Below, one piece after another: positions 21,004 to 33,579 of a stretch of 64,000 bases of DNA. A program made the translations under genes and the position numbers. The stretch spans positions 208,101,979-208,165,978 of the forward strand of contig NC_077228.1 in NCBI RefSeq assembly GCF_027887165.1, written 5' to 3'. This DNA comes from Monodelphis domestica. Lineage: Eukaryota; Chordata; Mammalia; Didelphimorphia; Didelphidae. Below the pieces are notes generated by a model. The model saw only the letters and a list, made by a program, of their open reading frames with translations. It was not told the DNA's origin and did no database searches. Numbering within the stretch: position 1 is the stretch's first letter; each line of letters begins with the position of its first letter.

Positions 21004-21530
21004 TGCCAATGCATAATTGCTGTTTGCTATCTAAGGTAGCATATCAGTGCTGAGGGATTTTTAAGAACCATTTGTTAATGTTTGCCTCTCACAGGAGGAA
21101 CGTTGTAATGCTAAATTCAGGCTTGCAATTATATTTTGGAATTGTATGGCAAATAAATGGTACTAGTGAAGTTGATGCTGGTGTCTGTGGCCATTCATTT
21201 TTGAGTGTTCTTCCTCTTAATTCCTCCTGCTTTCCAGTTTACTACTTCTGTTTTCAGTTCTGTCACTCATCTCTCCTTTTTCTGAACTCTGTGATACCCA
21301 TGGGTATTGTTCAGGTCCATAGGCATTATTCAACACTAGAGAGTTTGCTGATCCCCATTTTAAATCTTCTTTGAATTCAGATTCTAGACTTCTGCCAGCC
21401 TCTGAGTTGTTCTTATTGAAATAAGTTTCTTTCCTCCTCCCTTCATTTGAATATCAGTAAAGGAATGGCAATGTTTTAAACCAATAATCTTACCAATCAT
21501 TCTTGTTTTCTTTTTTAATAAATGTAACAG

Positions 21531-21638
21531 CCTTTTGGCCATAACCAGTCCCAGCAAGATATTCTGCAAGAAAATACTATTCTTAAAGCTACTGAGGTGC
21601 AGTTCCCTCCAAAGCCAGTTGTGACACCTGAAGCAAAG
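21531..21638 (+). CDS. TLK2: TLK2 exon: C-lobe
   Basis: The 108 bp, phase 0 at both ends, encode [36 protein letters not shown]. The acceptor (TTTTTTAATAAATGTAACAG) has its pyrimidine run about 15 bases from the AG, weaker than the others in this gene. Because both borders are in phase 0, skipping the exon would keep the frame but remove part of the kinase C-lobe. Confidence 0.94.
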
Positions 21639-22339
21639 GTAAGATTGGCATATCCCAAGACTGAAATGTTGACTTTGCTTTCTGAGCCTGCTCCTTTGAA
21701 TGGCCAAAGATGGTGGGCTTAATAAAAATTGATTTTTTTTCCAAAAGTCACTTAAATTGTTAGGTCAGGAATTAATTACTATTCCTGGTGGCAGCAGACA
21801 CATGAATCCTGCACTTTTACTTTCCCACCCCCTTTATTCCCATATGAGTAATATTAAATCAGTCTGTGATTGGCTGGCCGATCTGAAGGCTCTTTGAGGA
21901 GGGAAAAGAAAGGAAAAGCAGTTTTGTTCATTCAGCAAATGATTTACTGCTCTCCTAGCCAGGTGCTACCTTGAAGGGCTCACTATCTAATAAGAGAGAC
22001 AAGAAAATGAAGTATAACGGAAAAGCCTGAGCTTTTCAATCCTGACTCTGCAATGTCATTTCACCTCCAAGACCTTCCATTTTATTATGGGTAAAATGAA
22101 TTTGGACTAAATGGCTTCTGAACCCCTTTCTGGAAGAAATCAATAAACTCAAGATAGGAGAAAATTTAAATAACAATACTAATGACTCATGGACAAGTAT
22201 AGGCAAAGTGCTTTAGGAGTTCAGAAGGATCCTTGTGGACTGGGGTAATGAGGGAAGACTTCATAAAAGAGGTGAAAGGAGCTAGACAGGATTTGGCTTG
22301 GTGGCCTTGCCAGCTCTCTTTGGTTCTTTTCCATATGAC

Positions 22340-22570
22340 TGTTAGGAACAGTGGCTCAACTCAGATACAGATGAGGGCCACTAAACTGTTCATAAGAATC
22401 CCTGTGAGCCCATATTGACATAGAAAAGCACACATTGACATTACCTATGTTTTATTGTGTTTTTATTTTATTTCCCAATTAAATTTTCATCTGGGTTTTA
22501 AGCCTCACTAGGGAATGTTGTGAGCCACATGTGACCTGCAAGCCATGTGTTTGACATTTCTGGTTTAGAA
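22340..22570. repeat. Interspersed repeat, probably a nonautonomous DNA element
   Basis: ATGAGGGCCACTAAACTGTT, TATGTTTTATTGTGTTTTTA, GTTGTGAGCCACATGTGACC, GTGTTTGACATTTCTGGTTT. A second copy of the same family lies at 44595-44835 with matching blocks in the same order. I believe this is a hAT-type marsupial element but cannot name it. Confidence 0.55.
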
Positions 22571-24214
22571 ATTTAGAATGATGATTTTCTTCTCCCCTTA
22601 GTTTAAAAGCAGTTAATTCAGGAGACCTATCTTCAATTACTTCTCAGCCCTTGTGGTACCTTGGAGTGCTATGATACTAATTAGTAAGTGAACATGAATA
22701 CAGCAATTAAGAAAAGGACTTCCCTTACAAAATGACCTGGCAGGTATATATGATACTATTGACCTTTGACTATCCACATGTGAATAATCTGTAATATATT
22801 TTAGCTGTTTCATATGACTTTATACTGTCATACATCTTCCCCTCAAACCTTGCAGATTGTTATATCTTCCTTGAATGTGGAAGCTAGTGCTAATCTAAGC
22901 AAAACATAATTAATAAGGCAAATTTGCCTGGGAAGCCACCATGTTTTACATTATACTTTGCTCCAAAGCCAGATATAAATAACAGATTATTCATATCCCT
23001 GTCATATTCTAGAGTTGACTGTAAATTCTTTGTTCACAAGCTTCACTCAACACTGACCATAGACACTATTAATTCTCTTTTTCTGACCAGACTTCCCAAC
23101 GTACTTTTTGTGCACACATCTGTTTCCCTTTTACCAAGTGTCTGTGTTGTTAGAAATCTCCTCAGATAGGGCTACTAATAGTAAATGAAAGGTCTTCCAG
23201 TCATCCTATAACCCCGGTCCTCTTGCCCATTCCTCTCCCAAGATAGTTCTTAAAAAATATGGCCAACATCCAACCTAGATGAAAGGACACTAGTAAAGCT
23301 CTTTGAATCAAGATGTCTCGCTAAGAAAATTGGCTGATAAAATCGAGTGATAATTCTTGGTATTTATTTTCTTCATGGCCTTATGAAGGAGCTCCTGAGA
23401 GATAGAGTTATTAAATCAGAAAAAGACATTTGTAGTTTTGTTTTTTGAAAATTCATAGGAGCAGTTGCTTTCCATGTTCAGGTCAGGGGGTAGTAAATCT
23501 TTTACTAATAATTAAAACTCTGCCATACTAAAAAGCTTTGGGTTAGTAAAATATTTCAAGAGTGAAAAGGAGGACAAGAAAATTAGGAATTTCAGCCTTC
23601 AAAGTTTAGAAACCACTAATCTTTTAAAAAGGGAAATTTTTAGTTCATTAATATTGGGTATTCTTTACCCCCTCCCCTCAAGTTTATCTATAAATTACCT
23701 TTTAGCTAGGGTATATCATATCCAGCAACCACTGAGCCTTTTCATGTAATTGATAGTGATAACCTAGTAAATTAATGACACTAATAGAAACAGTTATATG
23801 TGAGAACTACAGCCATATTATGCCTAGACTTAAGATGACAAGTTCCACTAGGGAAAGCTGTATAGAGCAAGAACTATTTACTACTAGGTTGGGAACAGGA
23901 AACAGTGACCCCTGTCTGAATTTTCCTACTTGTACCCTTTATCTGTTTGTGAAGCAGCAGCCAAAAAGACTGGTCATCAGGTTCCTTCCTAGTTGAGGAG
24001 AATTTCTTCTTGTCCTGTCTTATTGGTAGCATTAGAATCTTCAATATCATAAACCTGTATACAGATTTTTGGTCTTTTTGGTCTTCCCTAGAGATCTTAT
24101 ATAACTTTTCAAAAAAGGAAATTCTTATTTTCTTCTTTCTTTTCAATCTAAGTGTTTCTTCTGGTGCTTCTGGGAATCCCAGTTCTTCTACTTTTTGTGG
24201 GGCTCTATTTTAGC

Positions 24215-24350
24215 CCAGCAAGCATTTGTTAAATGCTCACTAGGTGCCAGGTAGTATGCTAAACTCTCAGTATACAACAGTAAAGTAAATAAGGTCCTTG
24301 CCCTCAAGAAGCTTATATTTTGATGGGAAAAACACCATGTCCATAAATCA
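24215..24350. repeat. Old interspersed repeat fragment, class unclear
   Basis: AGCAAGCATTTGTTAAATGC, TCACTAGGTGCCAGGTAGTA, TTGCCCTCAAGAAGCTTATA: same family as the pieces at 4316, 31770, 35850, 39540 and 60930. Confidence 0.6.
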
Positions 24351-24764
24351 GTACATATTCTTGAGTTCTTTGAGTTATTTCTCTGAAGTATCTTACCACT
24401 TCATCCTCTCCTGGAGGTTTGATGGTACTGATGCCCTGGGGGGGGGGTGGGGAGACTTATGGCTCAAATACTACATTACTAAATTTGTTAATCACTTCCT
24501 TAGTATAGCCATTCATCCCCATTTGCAGTCAAGATGTCTGTAATGAGCCTAGGGAGGGACAAAGCTAGCAGTATGGGTTTGCACTGGCTACATTTCTCCT
24601 CCAGCCTTCTTTTGTGAAGGGAGAGAGAAGCAGGTCACAGCCCATATTTTCTCCTATTTCTTGACTTTTAACATCTAGTGATTTTATTTGAAAAATATAC
24701 TAGTTCAATTCTTTTGATGAATTTCCCATTCTGGAAGCAAGTTATTCTAAATCCAGGGTAGTGA

Positions 24765-24989
<225 letters not shown>

Positions 24990-25408
24990 GACAGATTCCT
25001 AGGCCAAAGACTGTGTAACACAAGTGGACAAATGGCATTCAGCAGTGGATTCGGAGAATAGCGAATCTGAATGGATTTCATGAAACCTGTACCAGGTGCT
25101 TTTTTTTCTTGCTTTTTTCCCATCCATAGAGCATGACAGCATCAATTCTCATTGAGAAGAAACCTTGGGCAGTGCCAGCCAGGCCCTGCAGGAAAAAGCC
25201 CTGAGGTTCCCACGTCACTGGCCGCCATGTGTGGCTGCTCTGAGTGAAGGGGAAAAAAACAAAAAACTAACTGGATCCATGTACTGTGAACGTGCAAACA
25301 CGCAGACTCGGGGGGTCCCTGACGCAGCGCTTCTGATGAAGAATGTGGACTTTGAAAATACAGACTGGGCTAGTCCAGTGTCTATATTTAAACTTGTTCT
25401 TTTCTTTT

Positions 25409-25414
25409 AATAAA
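25409..25414 (+). terminator. Poly(A) signal AATAAA, proximal
   Basis: TTTTAATAAAGTTTAGGTAA, 420 bases after the TLK2 stop. It would give a short 3' UTR. Confidence 0.65.
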
Positions 25415-25906
25415 GTTTAGGTAACATCTCCTGGAAAGCTTACAGCACAAAGGCTCAGCTGGGGATGGTGTTTGACTTCAAAAGAAAAAAAAAGTTGCTA
25501 TTGCCCTTGATGGCACTAGAGTTAGTTCCCCCCCAACTCCACCCCCGCCCCCCCCCAATAATTTCAGTTTTTAAAGACCCACAGCTTCCCTAGTCCCTTT
25601 TTTATTTTTGAAAGAAAACATTTGGTCACAAAAGTGAAACCCGTATTAGCAGGTACGTGGAAATGTTCATTCCAAACAGATGCAGCTTTCTCCTTTTCCA
25701 TCTGGCCTCCTATTAACAATTATTTCCCTCATCTCAGTAGGGAAATAGTTGAATGGGAGAATAGAGATGTGTGGCTTTTTGCCATTAGACAAGGATTAAG
25801 GTTAGAAGTCTGCAGCTAGGAGTGTCTCTAGGTTTTCAACTGTTTCTTCACAATTTAAACACTTGACGGTTGTCCCTTTTAATTTATTTGAAGTGCTATT
25901 TTTTTA

Positions 25907-25912
25907 AATAAA
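25907..25912 (+). terminator. Poly(A) signal AATAAA, distal
   Basis: TTTTTAAATAAAGGTTTGTC followed at once by a GT-rich TTTGTCTGTCC stretch, the usual downstream element. This is the better candidate for the main TLK2 mRNA end. Confidence 0.7.
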
Positions 25913-25930
25913 GGTTTGTCTGTCCATGCA

Positions 25931-28900
25931 ATCCTCTTGGATTCTCTGAATATAATATCTGTTGAATCTGTTAAAGGAAAAAAAAAACACAGACAATGGG
26001 CTGGGGAGCCAAATGTAGCTACAGGGATCAGTTGCTTTCTTCACGTGATCTTTGTGCTCACTAACAGTTGTATGTTTTTGGTTAATTAGATTAAAATTTG
26101 AACAGTACATAAGCTTTCCTCTGCTAGATCATTTGGCAGAAAACTCCCCGACTTTTCCTCTTCCATTATTGTCCCCCTACAAAAACTGGTGTGCATGCGT
26201 TCCAGCACCCTGTGGTTATAGTTAACTTGTTTAGACTCATCAGATGGATATTTGAGAGATCTCAAGGGGAATTAGAGATGTCAGATCTTCACATTCTTTT
26301 GGATTTGGCTTTTTTCATCGAGTTGTCACTAAGGAGTGTGTGCAACTGGAGAGGAAACTGAAATGGGAGGTACGTGGCCCCTCTCTGCCCTCCAAATGCC
26401 AGAGTGCTGAACCCAGAGAGGGGGAAGGAGGCCAGAGCCCAAACATGTGGCAGCCAGCTTGGAATGTGACTAACATGTGGCAGGAGGGCTCAGCCAGAGA
26501 TATTTAAAGATGCAGCATTCAGGAGGGGGAGGGTCCCCAAGACTGGGAACAGGGAGGCCAGAAGGATAAGGAGAGAGTGCAAGCACACACTCCAGCAGCT
26601 CATGACACCCTGCTTCTTTTCTGTAGGTATTAGGGATGGGGTGGAAATGGGGAGGTGCCCCTACTAACAGATTCTCTATGCTATAGGGCCCACTTTGTTT
26701 TCCGCTCACCAAGGATGGAGAATCACCAAGAGGTGATCACAGCATCTTTTTGGGAGAGAACTATTTCGTGAAGCCAGTGGGAGTCATCCTTAGAGGCTTC
26801 ATTAATGCCTGTCCCTACAGCTTTCCCCTTTTTTTGCTTCTAGCCTTGGGACAAACACTAAAGGCTGTGAAGGAAGGAGGCCCTCCTGGGGTCTCAAAGA
26901 CTGAAAGCAAGCACCTTGTTAAAAGGATGGTAGCTACTTGTGCACTGATATGGAAGAAACTTCGACCTTTAAAAAAATTATTCCAATAATTGAATCCTCA
27001 TTCAATTATATGAGTTCCTATTCTGATTCACTTGATTGGATCCTGAATTCTATTTTAAAACTTTGTTTCTATTTTGGAAAAGAAATGCTGCATCTTTAAG
27101 TCTTCCCTCTAACTTCCTGCCCTCTTCGCCCTCAGAGAAAATTCACTCCTTTCAGGACCAGTTAGTCTGCATGTTCAGGCCCCTGGAATTGTTAGGTTTT
27201 CTTTGAAGTGAAATTACAGTAACTCCACTGTGACTATTGAGCTTTATCTTCTACCTTTTCTACCTCCACTCTGAAGGGAGGAGCAGAAAGATAGATTCCC
27301 CACCCTCAGCCTTATTGTGTATCTGGGACAAAGATGGTGCTGGCTCAGATCAGCTGGTTCTGGGACAAGACCTCTGCCCTTGGATGAACTAACCCCACCC
27401 CAGGGACAAGCAGCACTGTCCTTTTCTGGTGTGGATCAGGTCACTAGTGAAGAACCCAGTGGGACTCTAGTTTTGACGTGCTTGTTAATATGGGTTTCAC
27501 TTTCTCCAAGGATGGCCCCTTATTGCCACAATGTTCATTTACTTTACCAAAAAAAAAAATTTTTTTTTTAAACAAAATGTATTAATTTGTAACTTAAACC
27601 TGGCCAGACTGTTTTGGCTTTACCCAACAGATGAAAGACATGGATATTAAAATAAGTTTTAAGAAATGAACTTCCCAGACTCTTGATTTTACTCTAGTTG
27701 GGCAGCTGCAAACAGTTACTTCTAGTTTGGGGATATTGAGTTAAAAAAATGATCTGTTGAGTCACAGGCGGAGACTTTAAACTGAATGGCATTAAGTCTC
27801 AGGTGCATGGAGTAGAGGAATGCTGAAGGGTCTAAGAGTGGGAGGGAATCTGTCATAAATGAGATGTGTCTCACTGAGGTAGCAATGGCTAGCAAACTTC
27901 TTCCCCTGATCTAACCTATTATGGCTTAAGGCAGTTTACTTCCTTTACTTTCTCTCAGGTGGCACATGAGTTCTTTAAGGATATCGCAAATTCTGGTCCA
28001 TGCTCTTTGACTGGAGTTAATTATAGCCCATACCACACTGTAGTAGACCATGTATTTCTGTAACTGAAAACATTAAATCACCACTCAGGGCCCAACATTT
28101 TCACAATGATCCTCTCCAAGTTTGGTTAGGCAGGTCCTCAGTCAATAGTCAATTGCTTGGTAGCCTCTGTGAGAGCTTTTGCCCTCCTGGCATAATCTTG
28201 GACCCCTGCTTGGGTCACCTCCATAATCGGAACATCCGAGTACAGCACTTTTTAAAGTTGAATTTCAAAAAAAAGTTTTCCTAGGTACTTGGTCCCAAGG
28301 CAGGGGACATAGCCCTTCTTTCAGAGAAGTGAATATGAAAATCATTTAGGGCTCATGATGAGTTATCTTCCTGATGATAACCAAGGGCAGATAGCATGTT
28401 CTTTCATCCCCATCTTTGATTGCCCTCGATGGGACTGGGATCTTCATTTGTACTGCTGCTCAGCCTTATTATACTCTGCTCCATTTCCAGAGGAAGCAGC
28501 TTACTTGGTCAGTAGCACCAATCTCTAGGGCTTAGTGATTCCTTTGATTGGAAAAAGGGAAGCCTTGAGGGTCAACTGAGTAGGATTATTAGAAGAGAAT
28601 CATTAACATCTTTTAGAAAGTGTTTACTATAATTAGCTAAGAGTCTAGCATCATCATGAAGGCTGCTGGGAAAGATCCCCTATCCTGGAACCATGCAAAG
28701 AATTTACAGAAGTGGTAGGGGTGCGAAGTGACTAGCCCTGGGGGGAGTCGCCATATGTTGGTAGGGCTGACAAACCATGGCAAGAGTAGGGGAAGGGGGT
28801 GGGGGGCCCTTATCTTTTTTAGCCCTTAGTCTACAACACCCCCCCTGAGGTCAGTGAGCCTCGGTTCTGCTTTCAAATAGCTATTCAGTAGGCCCAGGAT

Positions 28901-30811
28901 GCTCTAAATTCAGACATCTCCACCAAAAACCTCACAGCCTAAAAATGGCATTTGTATAATATAGAGCTATGTTGGTCACATAACCTGTTTTCAGCATGGG
29001 ACGCTTCATTGCTGCACCAACTTGAGAATGTGGAGGTGCTTCAGGACCTCCCACGCTGGCTTGTAATTCACAAGTTTTGCCATTGGCACATACTAAACAG
29101 CCCCCTCCTTGTCCCCAAAAAGAGATACTTCTTAGATGCGTCAGGGTGGAGCAACCTGTAGACTCCTTGCTTATGGCTTGGAGTGTGGCCAGTCTATTCT
29201 TGGATCTGGCCAAGCAGGCATCTGTACCTCAGCAAGTGGCAGCTTTGTGAGAGCTGGAAGCCAAAGATCTCTGCAGCATCCTTACATTTATTGCTCTGTG
29301 CAAATGGTCGGATTGCCCTTTGTTCCCTCTAGCAAATCATGAGATCTAATTAGGGCAGGGTCAATAGAGGGAACTATTATCTGAACAACACTGTCTTATT
29401 AATCCAACGTAACGGAAAATGTAGTGGACTAGCCATCAGGACACCTGGGTTTTAGTCCCAGCTTTGCTAGTCTCCTCTCTGGATGTTGGTTTCCAAACCT
29501 GTCAGAATGAATAGGTTTGCTGGGGTGGATCCTAACTGTGGCAAAGCAGCTCAGGAAGAGAAAGTGGGCATATTGATTCTTTAGCAGCACGGACCTAGCT
29601 CCTTAGATGCATTGTCAAGACCAGCTGCCTGAGCATCCCACTTTCTCCAGCCCTCCTTGTCTTCCCTTTTTCTTCCTTCCTCCCCGCAGGCATTCATAGA
29701 AATCAGAAGAGCAAAAAAAAGACTTTAGTTTGTTCCAAGAAGGAAGCTGCATAACTTTTTGAAGCCATGAAACTACCATACACTGAACCAGCTCAGTTAT
29801 CCCTGGGATCACAAAAGGATAGTCCCATTAAACAACCACCGTCTGTCTCCCCAGCAAGGCATTAAAGGGCCAAGACAGAAGAAAGATTGAAAAAGCCCAG
29901 TTACGCTCACACGTCTTACAAACCATCCGCAGAAGATACAGGCAGCCCAAGCACCCACGTCTCTTCAGCAGTATGGCCCTGCTCCGGAGAATCGCCTTTC
30001 AGAAGTGCCATTTGACTTGACCAAGCACTCGGACACGCTACTTTTCTCCTTTGGAAGAGGAAAGAGCCAACAGAATTGTGATTAACAAGGCCCTAGGTGA
30101 TGACAAAAGTAATAGATCAGCCAATCAAAGCTTGCTGAATAGAAATGGTTATGTTTCTGGTGGTTGGCAATGAAAGACTAAGGAGAGAAAACAAATTGAA
30201 ACTCAAAGGGCTAAACTCCAAAAGGCTTCCCTAAAACCAAAGAATGCATATAGACATCCGCTGTGTAGAAAAATTCAAATGAAGGAGCCCATTGCCACAT
30301 TGAGAGTGTTGCAACCTCTTCTACTTAGCAGATGTTTGCAGCAACAATACAAAGAAGGCCAAGGATGTTCCTGTACCAGTCTTGGACTTTTTATCCCTGC
30401 AACTTCCTCTCTTGAAACTCCAAGGATATTCTGCTAGGATCTAAGACTAAACAGGACAATAAGCAGATACTGGAGAGAAATAATATAATTAATACACTCA
30501 AAAAAGGGACAGTCTGAGAGGAGCCTCCTCTACCAGGATACCGTACCAGTGGTCTGCCTGGCCTTGCTTAGAATAGTCACTGTGAAACCCATAGTCAAAT
30601 GTCAGACTAACTGACTAGCACTAAGTGTTGCTCTTGTCCTAGGCTGTTGCATTGGGTAAATGCTAAACTCTTATACATTCTCTTTTTCCCAATTCAAAAC
30701 ATGGCTACCTGGAATAGTTTTTTCAAGCAACAATTATTTTCCTTTTCTTATTCTTTAAGACTGACGTAATTCATCTCTGGCTTAAAGGATAATGAGAAAT
30801 TTAATTCCAAT
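25931..30811. other. Repeat-poor non-coding block
   Basis: About 4.9 kb in which I recognise only one weak MIR-like stretch (about 29415-29520). No confident exon. Short open frames exist on both strands but show no family resemblance. Possible extended TLK2 3' UTR, regulatory DNA or an unannotated non-coding RNA. A later AATAAA at 31091 is consistent with, but does not prove, transcription this far. Confidence 0.5.
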
Positions 30812-30994
30812 GGGGAGGTAGCTAGGTGGCTCGGGAGAGAGAGCCAGGCCTGGAGTTGGGAGTGAGCTCAGACACTTCCTAGCTGTGTGAGCCTGGGCAA
30901 GTCACACAGCCTCAATTGCCTAGCCCTTACTATTGTTCTGCCCTCGAACTGATACTTAGTATTGATTCTAAGGTAAGGGTTAACATTTTTTAAA
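30812..30994 (+). repeat. Marsupial SINE (short type)
   Basis: GGGAGGTAGCTAGGTGGCTC, AGAGCCAGGCCTGGAGTTGG, CTGGGCAAGTCACACAGCCT, tail CTAAGGTAAGGGTTAACATT. Sense orientation, mid-divergence. Confidence 0.88.
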
Positions 30995-31180
30995 ATTAAT
31001 ATGGTAGCTTGTGGGCAGCCTCATATTGGAGAGATACTTTCTGTTATTTATGAATTGCCTGAATTTTGTTATACACAATTTATTAATTCAAATAAAGCAT
31101 GTCTGCTCATAAAGAATCTCACACTTTGCTAATCATACCATGACGAGAGCCTCAAGATTGCAAGGAGAAAATGTTTTTAC

Positions 31181-31420
31181 TTGTACTTTATTTTTTATAT
31201 ATTTTTTAAAGAACCCTTACCTTCCACCTTAGACTCAATACTAGGTATTGAGTCTAAGGCGGAAGAATGGTAAGGACTAGGCAATGGGGGTTATGTGACT
31301 TGCCCAGGGTCACACAGCTAGGAAATGTCCAAGGCCAGATTAAAACTCAAGACCTCCTGTCTCTAGGCCTGGCTCTCCATCCACCGAGCTACCCAGCTGC
31401 CCCCTCATTTGTACTTTATT
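31181..31420 (-). repeat. Marsupial SINE (short type) with target-site duplication
   Basis: TTGTACTTTATT at 31181 and 31409 flanks a near full-length antisense copy (AGAACCCTTACCTTCCACCT to ACCCAGCTGCCCC). Confidence 0.92.
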
Positions 31421-31619
31421 AAAAAATATTCTTTTTTTTTAAATGATCAATTTACATAATGAGAGTGTTTTGTAAATTATAACTTCTTTGCTGGATAAAA
31501 ATGTTATGTAGCATTTGAAAAACACCCTAGGATTTAACCTTTTTAAATGGCGCAAAAGTAATGCTAGTTGGCAGTACTTAATTGCAAGAATCAGTAAAAT
31601 ATTTAAAAAATAAATAAAA

Positions 31620-31745
31620 TTAGTGAGCTGGACTTCATCATCTCCAAATTCTCTTCAACCTCTGTCAGATGAGGAACTAGAAGGGACACTGAAGATCGTT
31701 TAGTCCAACTTGCACATTTTACAGATGAGAAAATTTTATAGAGTC
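31620..31745. repeat. MIR/THER-type fragment
   Basis: AACTAGAAGGGACACTGAAG ATCGTTTAGTCCAACTTGCA followed by ACATTTTACAGATGAGAAAA is a common therian MIR-like string. Confidence 0.6.
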
Positions 31746-31764
31746 AAAAAAAAAGCCAATTAAA

Positions 31765-32015
31765 AAGTTTATGCACTTCCAATGTTCTAAGGTCTGTAGT
31801 AAGCACTGAAGATGACAAAGGCAAAAGCATGATCTCTAACTCCAAAAAGCTAATGCTCTAAATGACAGGGAAAAAGGGTACTACAGTCAAAACAACATTG
31901 AATATAAAAAATACATAGCATAAATGATAGGTAATCTCAGAGACAAAGTATTAGCGGGATGGGGGAAACCAGGAAAGGCCATTTGTAGAGGGTAAAGTTT
32001 GCCCTGAACCTTGAA
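31765..32015. repeat. Old interspersed repeat, class unclear
   Basis: Same family as at 24215 but further into the element: TGATCTCTAACTCCAAAAAG, GGTAATCTCAGAGACAAAGT, ACCAGGAAAGGCCATTTGTA, GTTTGCCCTGAACCTTGAAG. Confidence 0.55.
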
Positions 32016-32017
32016 GG

Positions 32018-32185
32018 CAACTAAGTGGCATAGTGGATAAGAATGTCAGGCCTGCAGTCAGAAAGACACATTTTCATGAGTTCAAAGGTGGCCTCAGACA
32101 CTTCCTAGCTATGTGACCCTGGGCAAGTCACCTAACCCTTTCAAATTGTTACTAAGATAGAAAGTAAGAGGTTTTTTTTTTTGAC
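32018..32185 (+). repeat. Marsupial SINE, sense
   Basis: AAGGCAACTAAGTGGCATAG TGGATAAGAATGTCAGGCCT, GCCTCAGACACTTCCTAGCT, TGGGCAAGTCACCTAACCCT, poly(T)-ending tail GAAAGTAAGAGGTTTTTTTT. Confidence 0.85.
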
Positions 32186-32231
32186 TCATTGGCCCCAAAG
32201 ATATTCTTTTAGAAGGCAGCTTATATATAGG

Positions 32232-32923
32232 TGTGAAGATAGAATTGGGTCTCCCCTTGCCTATTTTTAAATTTAATCAACCAAAAGCTTAGGCACCCCT
32301 ACTAAGTAGAGGAGGCCCAAAAGCCACTTACTAAAGTGGGTGACAACTCCAGAAGCAACTTGCCACCCCCTGGACAGTGCTAAGCAAATTTAAAGACTAG
32401 TTTTGTCCCTGTAAAGTGGAGGAAGGGACAGGAAGTGACATAAAAAAGGACTATAAAAGATGATGAACTTCCTGTCTTTGTCCTGAATTGTTGGATTGGA
32501 GGATCTTGGACTGGGACCTCGGCCTGGAGCTACAACTTGGACATGGAATTTTGGCTCTTGGACTGATTCTGGTAAGACTGCTCCTGGATCTTCTTCTTCT
32601 GGAACTTTGGCTTGAGAAGCTGATCCTCCTTTCTTGGCTTCTGGAGAGATTAATTCCAGAGAGGCCTCCCCTTCTTGGAGGAGGCAACATTTGTTTAATT
32701 TGGGGTTAATGAGCCCAGCACAGGAGCAAATATTTAGTATGGTAGGATAGACATCTCTATCCTCTTTCGTTTCCCTGCTTTCACTCTTTCCACCTTCCTT
32801 CTTATAAATAAAACTAACTAAAATTCATTTTGGCTTGATCTGTAATATTTTTAAATCAGTGAACACGGTATTATCTTAAAATTCTCATATATTTAGTCCA
32901 ACCATAAAATTTAATTCCTTACA
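32232..32923 (+). mobile_element. Solitary retroviral LTR with 4-bp target duplication
   Basis: The unit starts TGTGAAG and ends CCTTACA, forming an imperfect inverted end. TAGG flanks it on both sides (32228-32231 and 32924-32927). Inside, in the order of an LTR promoter, are TATAAAAG at 32452 and AATAAA at 32807, giving U3 of about 240 bases, a long R of roughly 330 bases and U5 of about 110. A 4-bp duplication is typical of gammaretrovirus-like (class I) elements. No internal viral sequence adjoins it, so it is a solo LTR left by LTR-LTR recombination. The family name is not known to me. Confidence 0.8.
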
Positions 32924-33198
32924 TAGGTATACATGCTCTTATGCAAGTATTTTTCACAAAGAGACAGTAAGAAACAGCCAGGATTTGAGAGTGTGTCCTC
33001 TGACTTCAGTCTTGGCACTATTTCCATTGTATCACGGTGTCTGCATGTTTTCTTCCCTGGAAGGCATAGTCTCAGGAAATAGGAAATGAACAATGACTTG
33101 CCCAAGGACCTATGATAGCATGATGGTTGTGTCAAATGAGGCCAGGTAAGCTCTATTTGATGTGAATAAGACCTTGGGCTTTCATTGTGAGAAGGATG

Positions 33199-33199
<1 letters not shown>

Positions 33200-33263
<64 letters not shown>
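33200..33263. repeat. (TG)n microsatellite, about 32 units
   Basis: Uninterrupted TG dinucleotides, running straight into the purine tract that follows. Potential Z-DNA former. Confidence 0.97.
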
Positions 33264-33266
<3 letters not shown>

Positions 33267-33579
33267 GAGAGAGAGAGGGAGAGAGAGAGAGAGGAAGACA
33301 GACAGGGAGGGAAAGAGGAAAAGAGAGGAAGAGAGAGAGAGGGAGGAAGGAAGGTGGGGTTAGACTGAGAGGAGAGAAGGAGGGAGGAAGGGGGAAGGAG
33401 AGAGGGAAGGAGGGAGGAAGGGAAAGGGAGGGGGGAGACAGGGAGGGAGAGAGGAAAAAGGAGGAAGAGGTGGGAAGGGAGGAAGACAGGGAGGAAAGGG
33501 GAAGGAGGGAGATGAGAAAGGGGAGGAGGGAGGGAGATGGAGAGAGAAGGAGGGGGAAAGAGGAGGGGGAAGAGGGAGA
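33264..33579. repeat. Purine (GA/GGA) tract
   Basis: About 315 bases with almost only A and G on the + strand, broken by few pyrimidines (GACAGACAGG near 33297, GGTGGGGTTAGACTGAG near 33353). The long minus-strand and plus-strand open frames across it are composition artefacts. Confidence 0.93.

Larger units (their letters stand above)
24990..25930 (+). other. TLK2: TLK2 3' UTR (proposed)
   Basis: Non-coding sequence after the stop, free of repeats. Two AATAAA signals give likely ends near 25430 or 25930. Its end is not provable from sequence; longer forms into the repeat-poor block beyond are possible. Confidence 0.7.

Noticed and set aside
29855..29975. Possible ribosomal protein L23a pseudogene (RRYRQPKHPR-like string)
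   Set aside because: Only a short stretch resembles L23a, the spacing does not fit, and the sequence after it does not continue the match.
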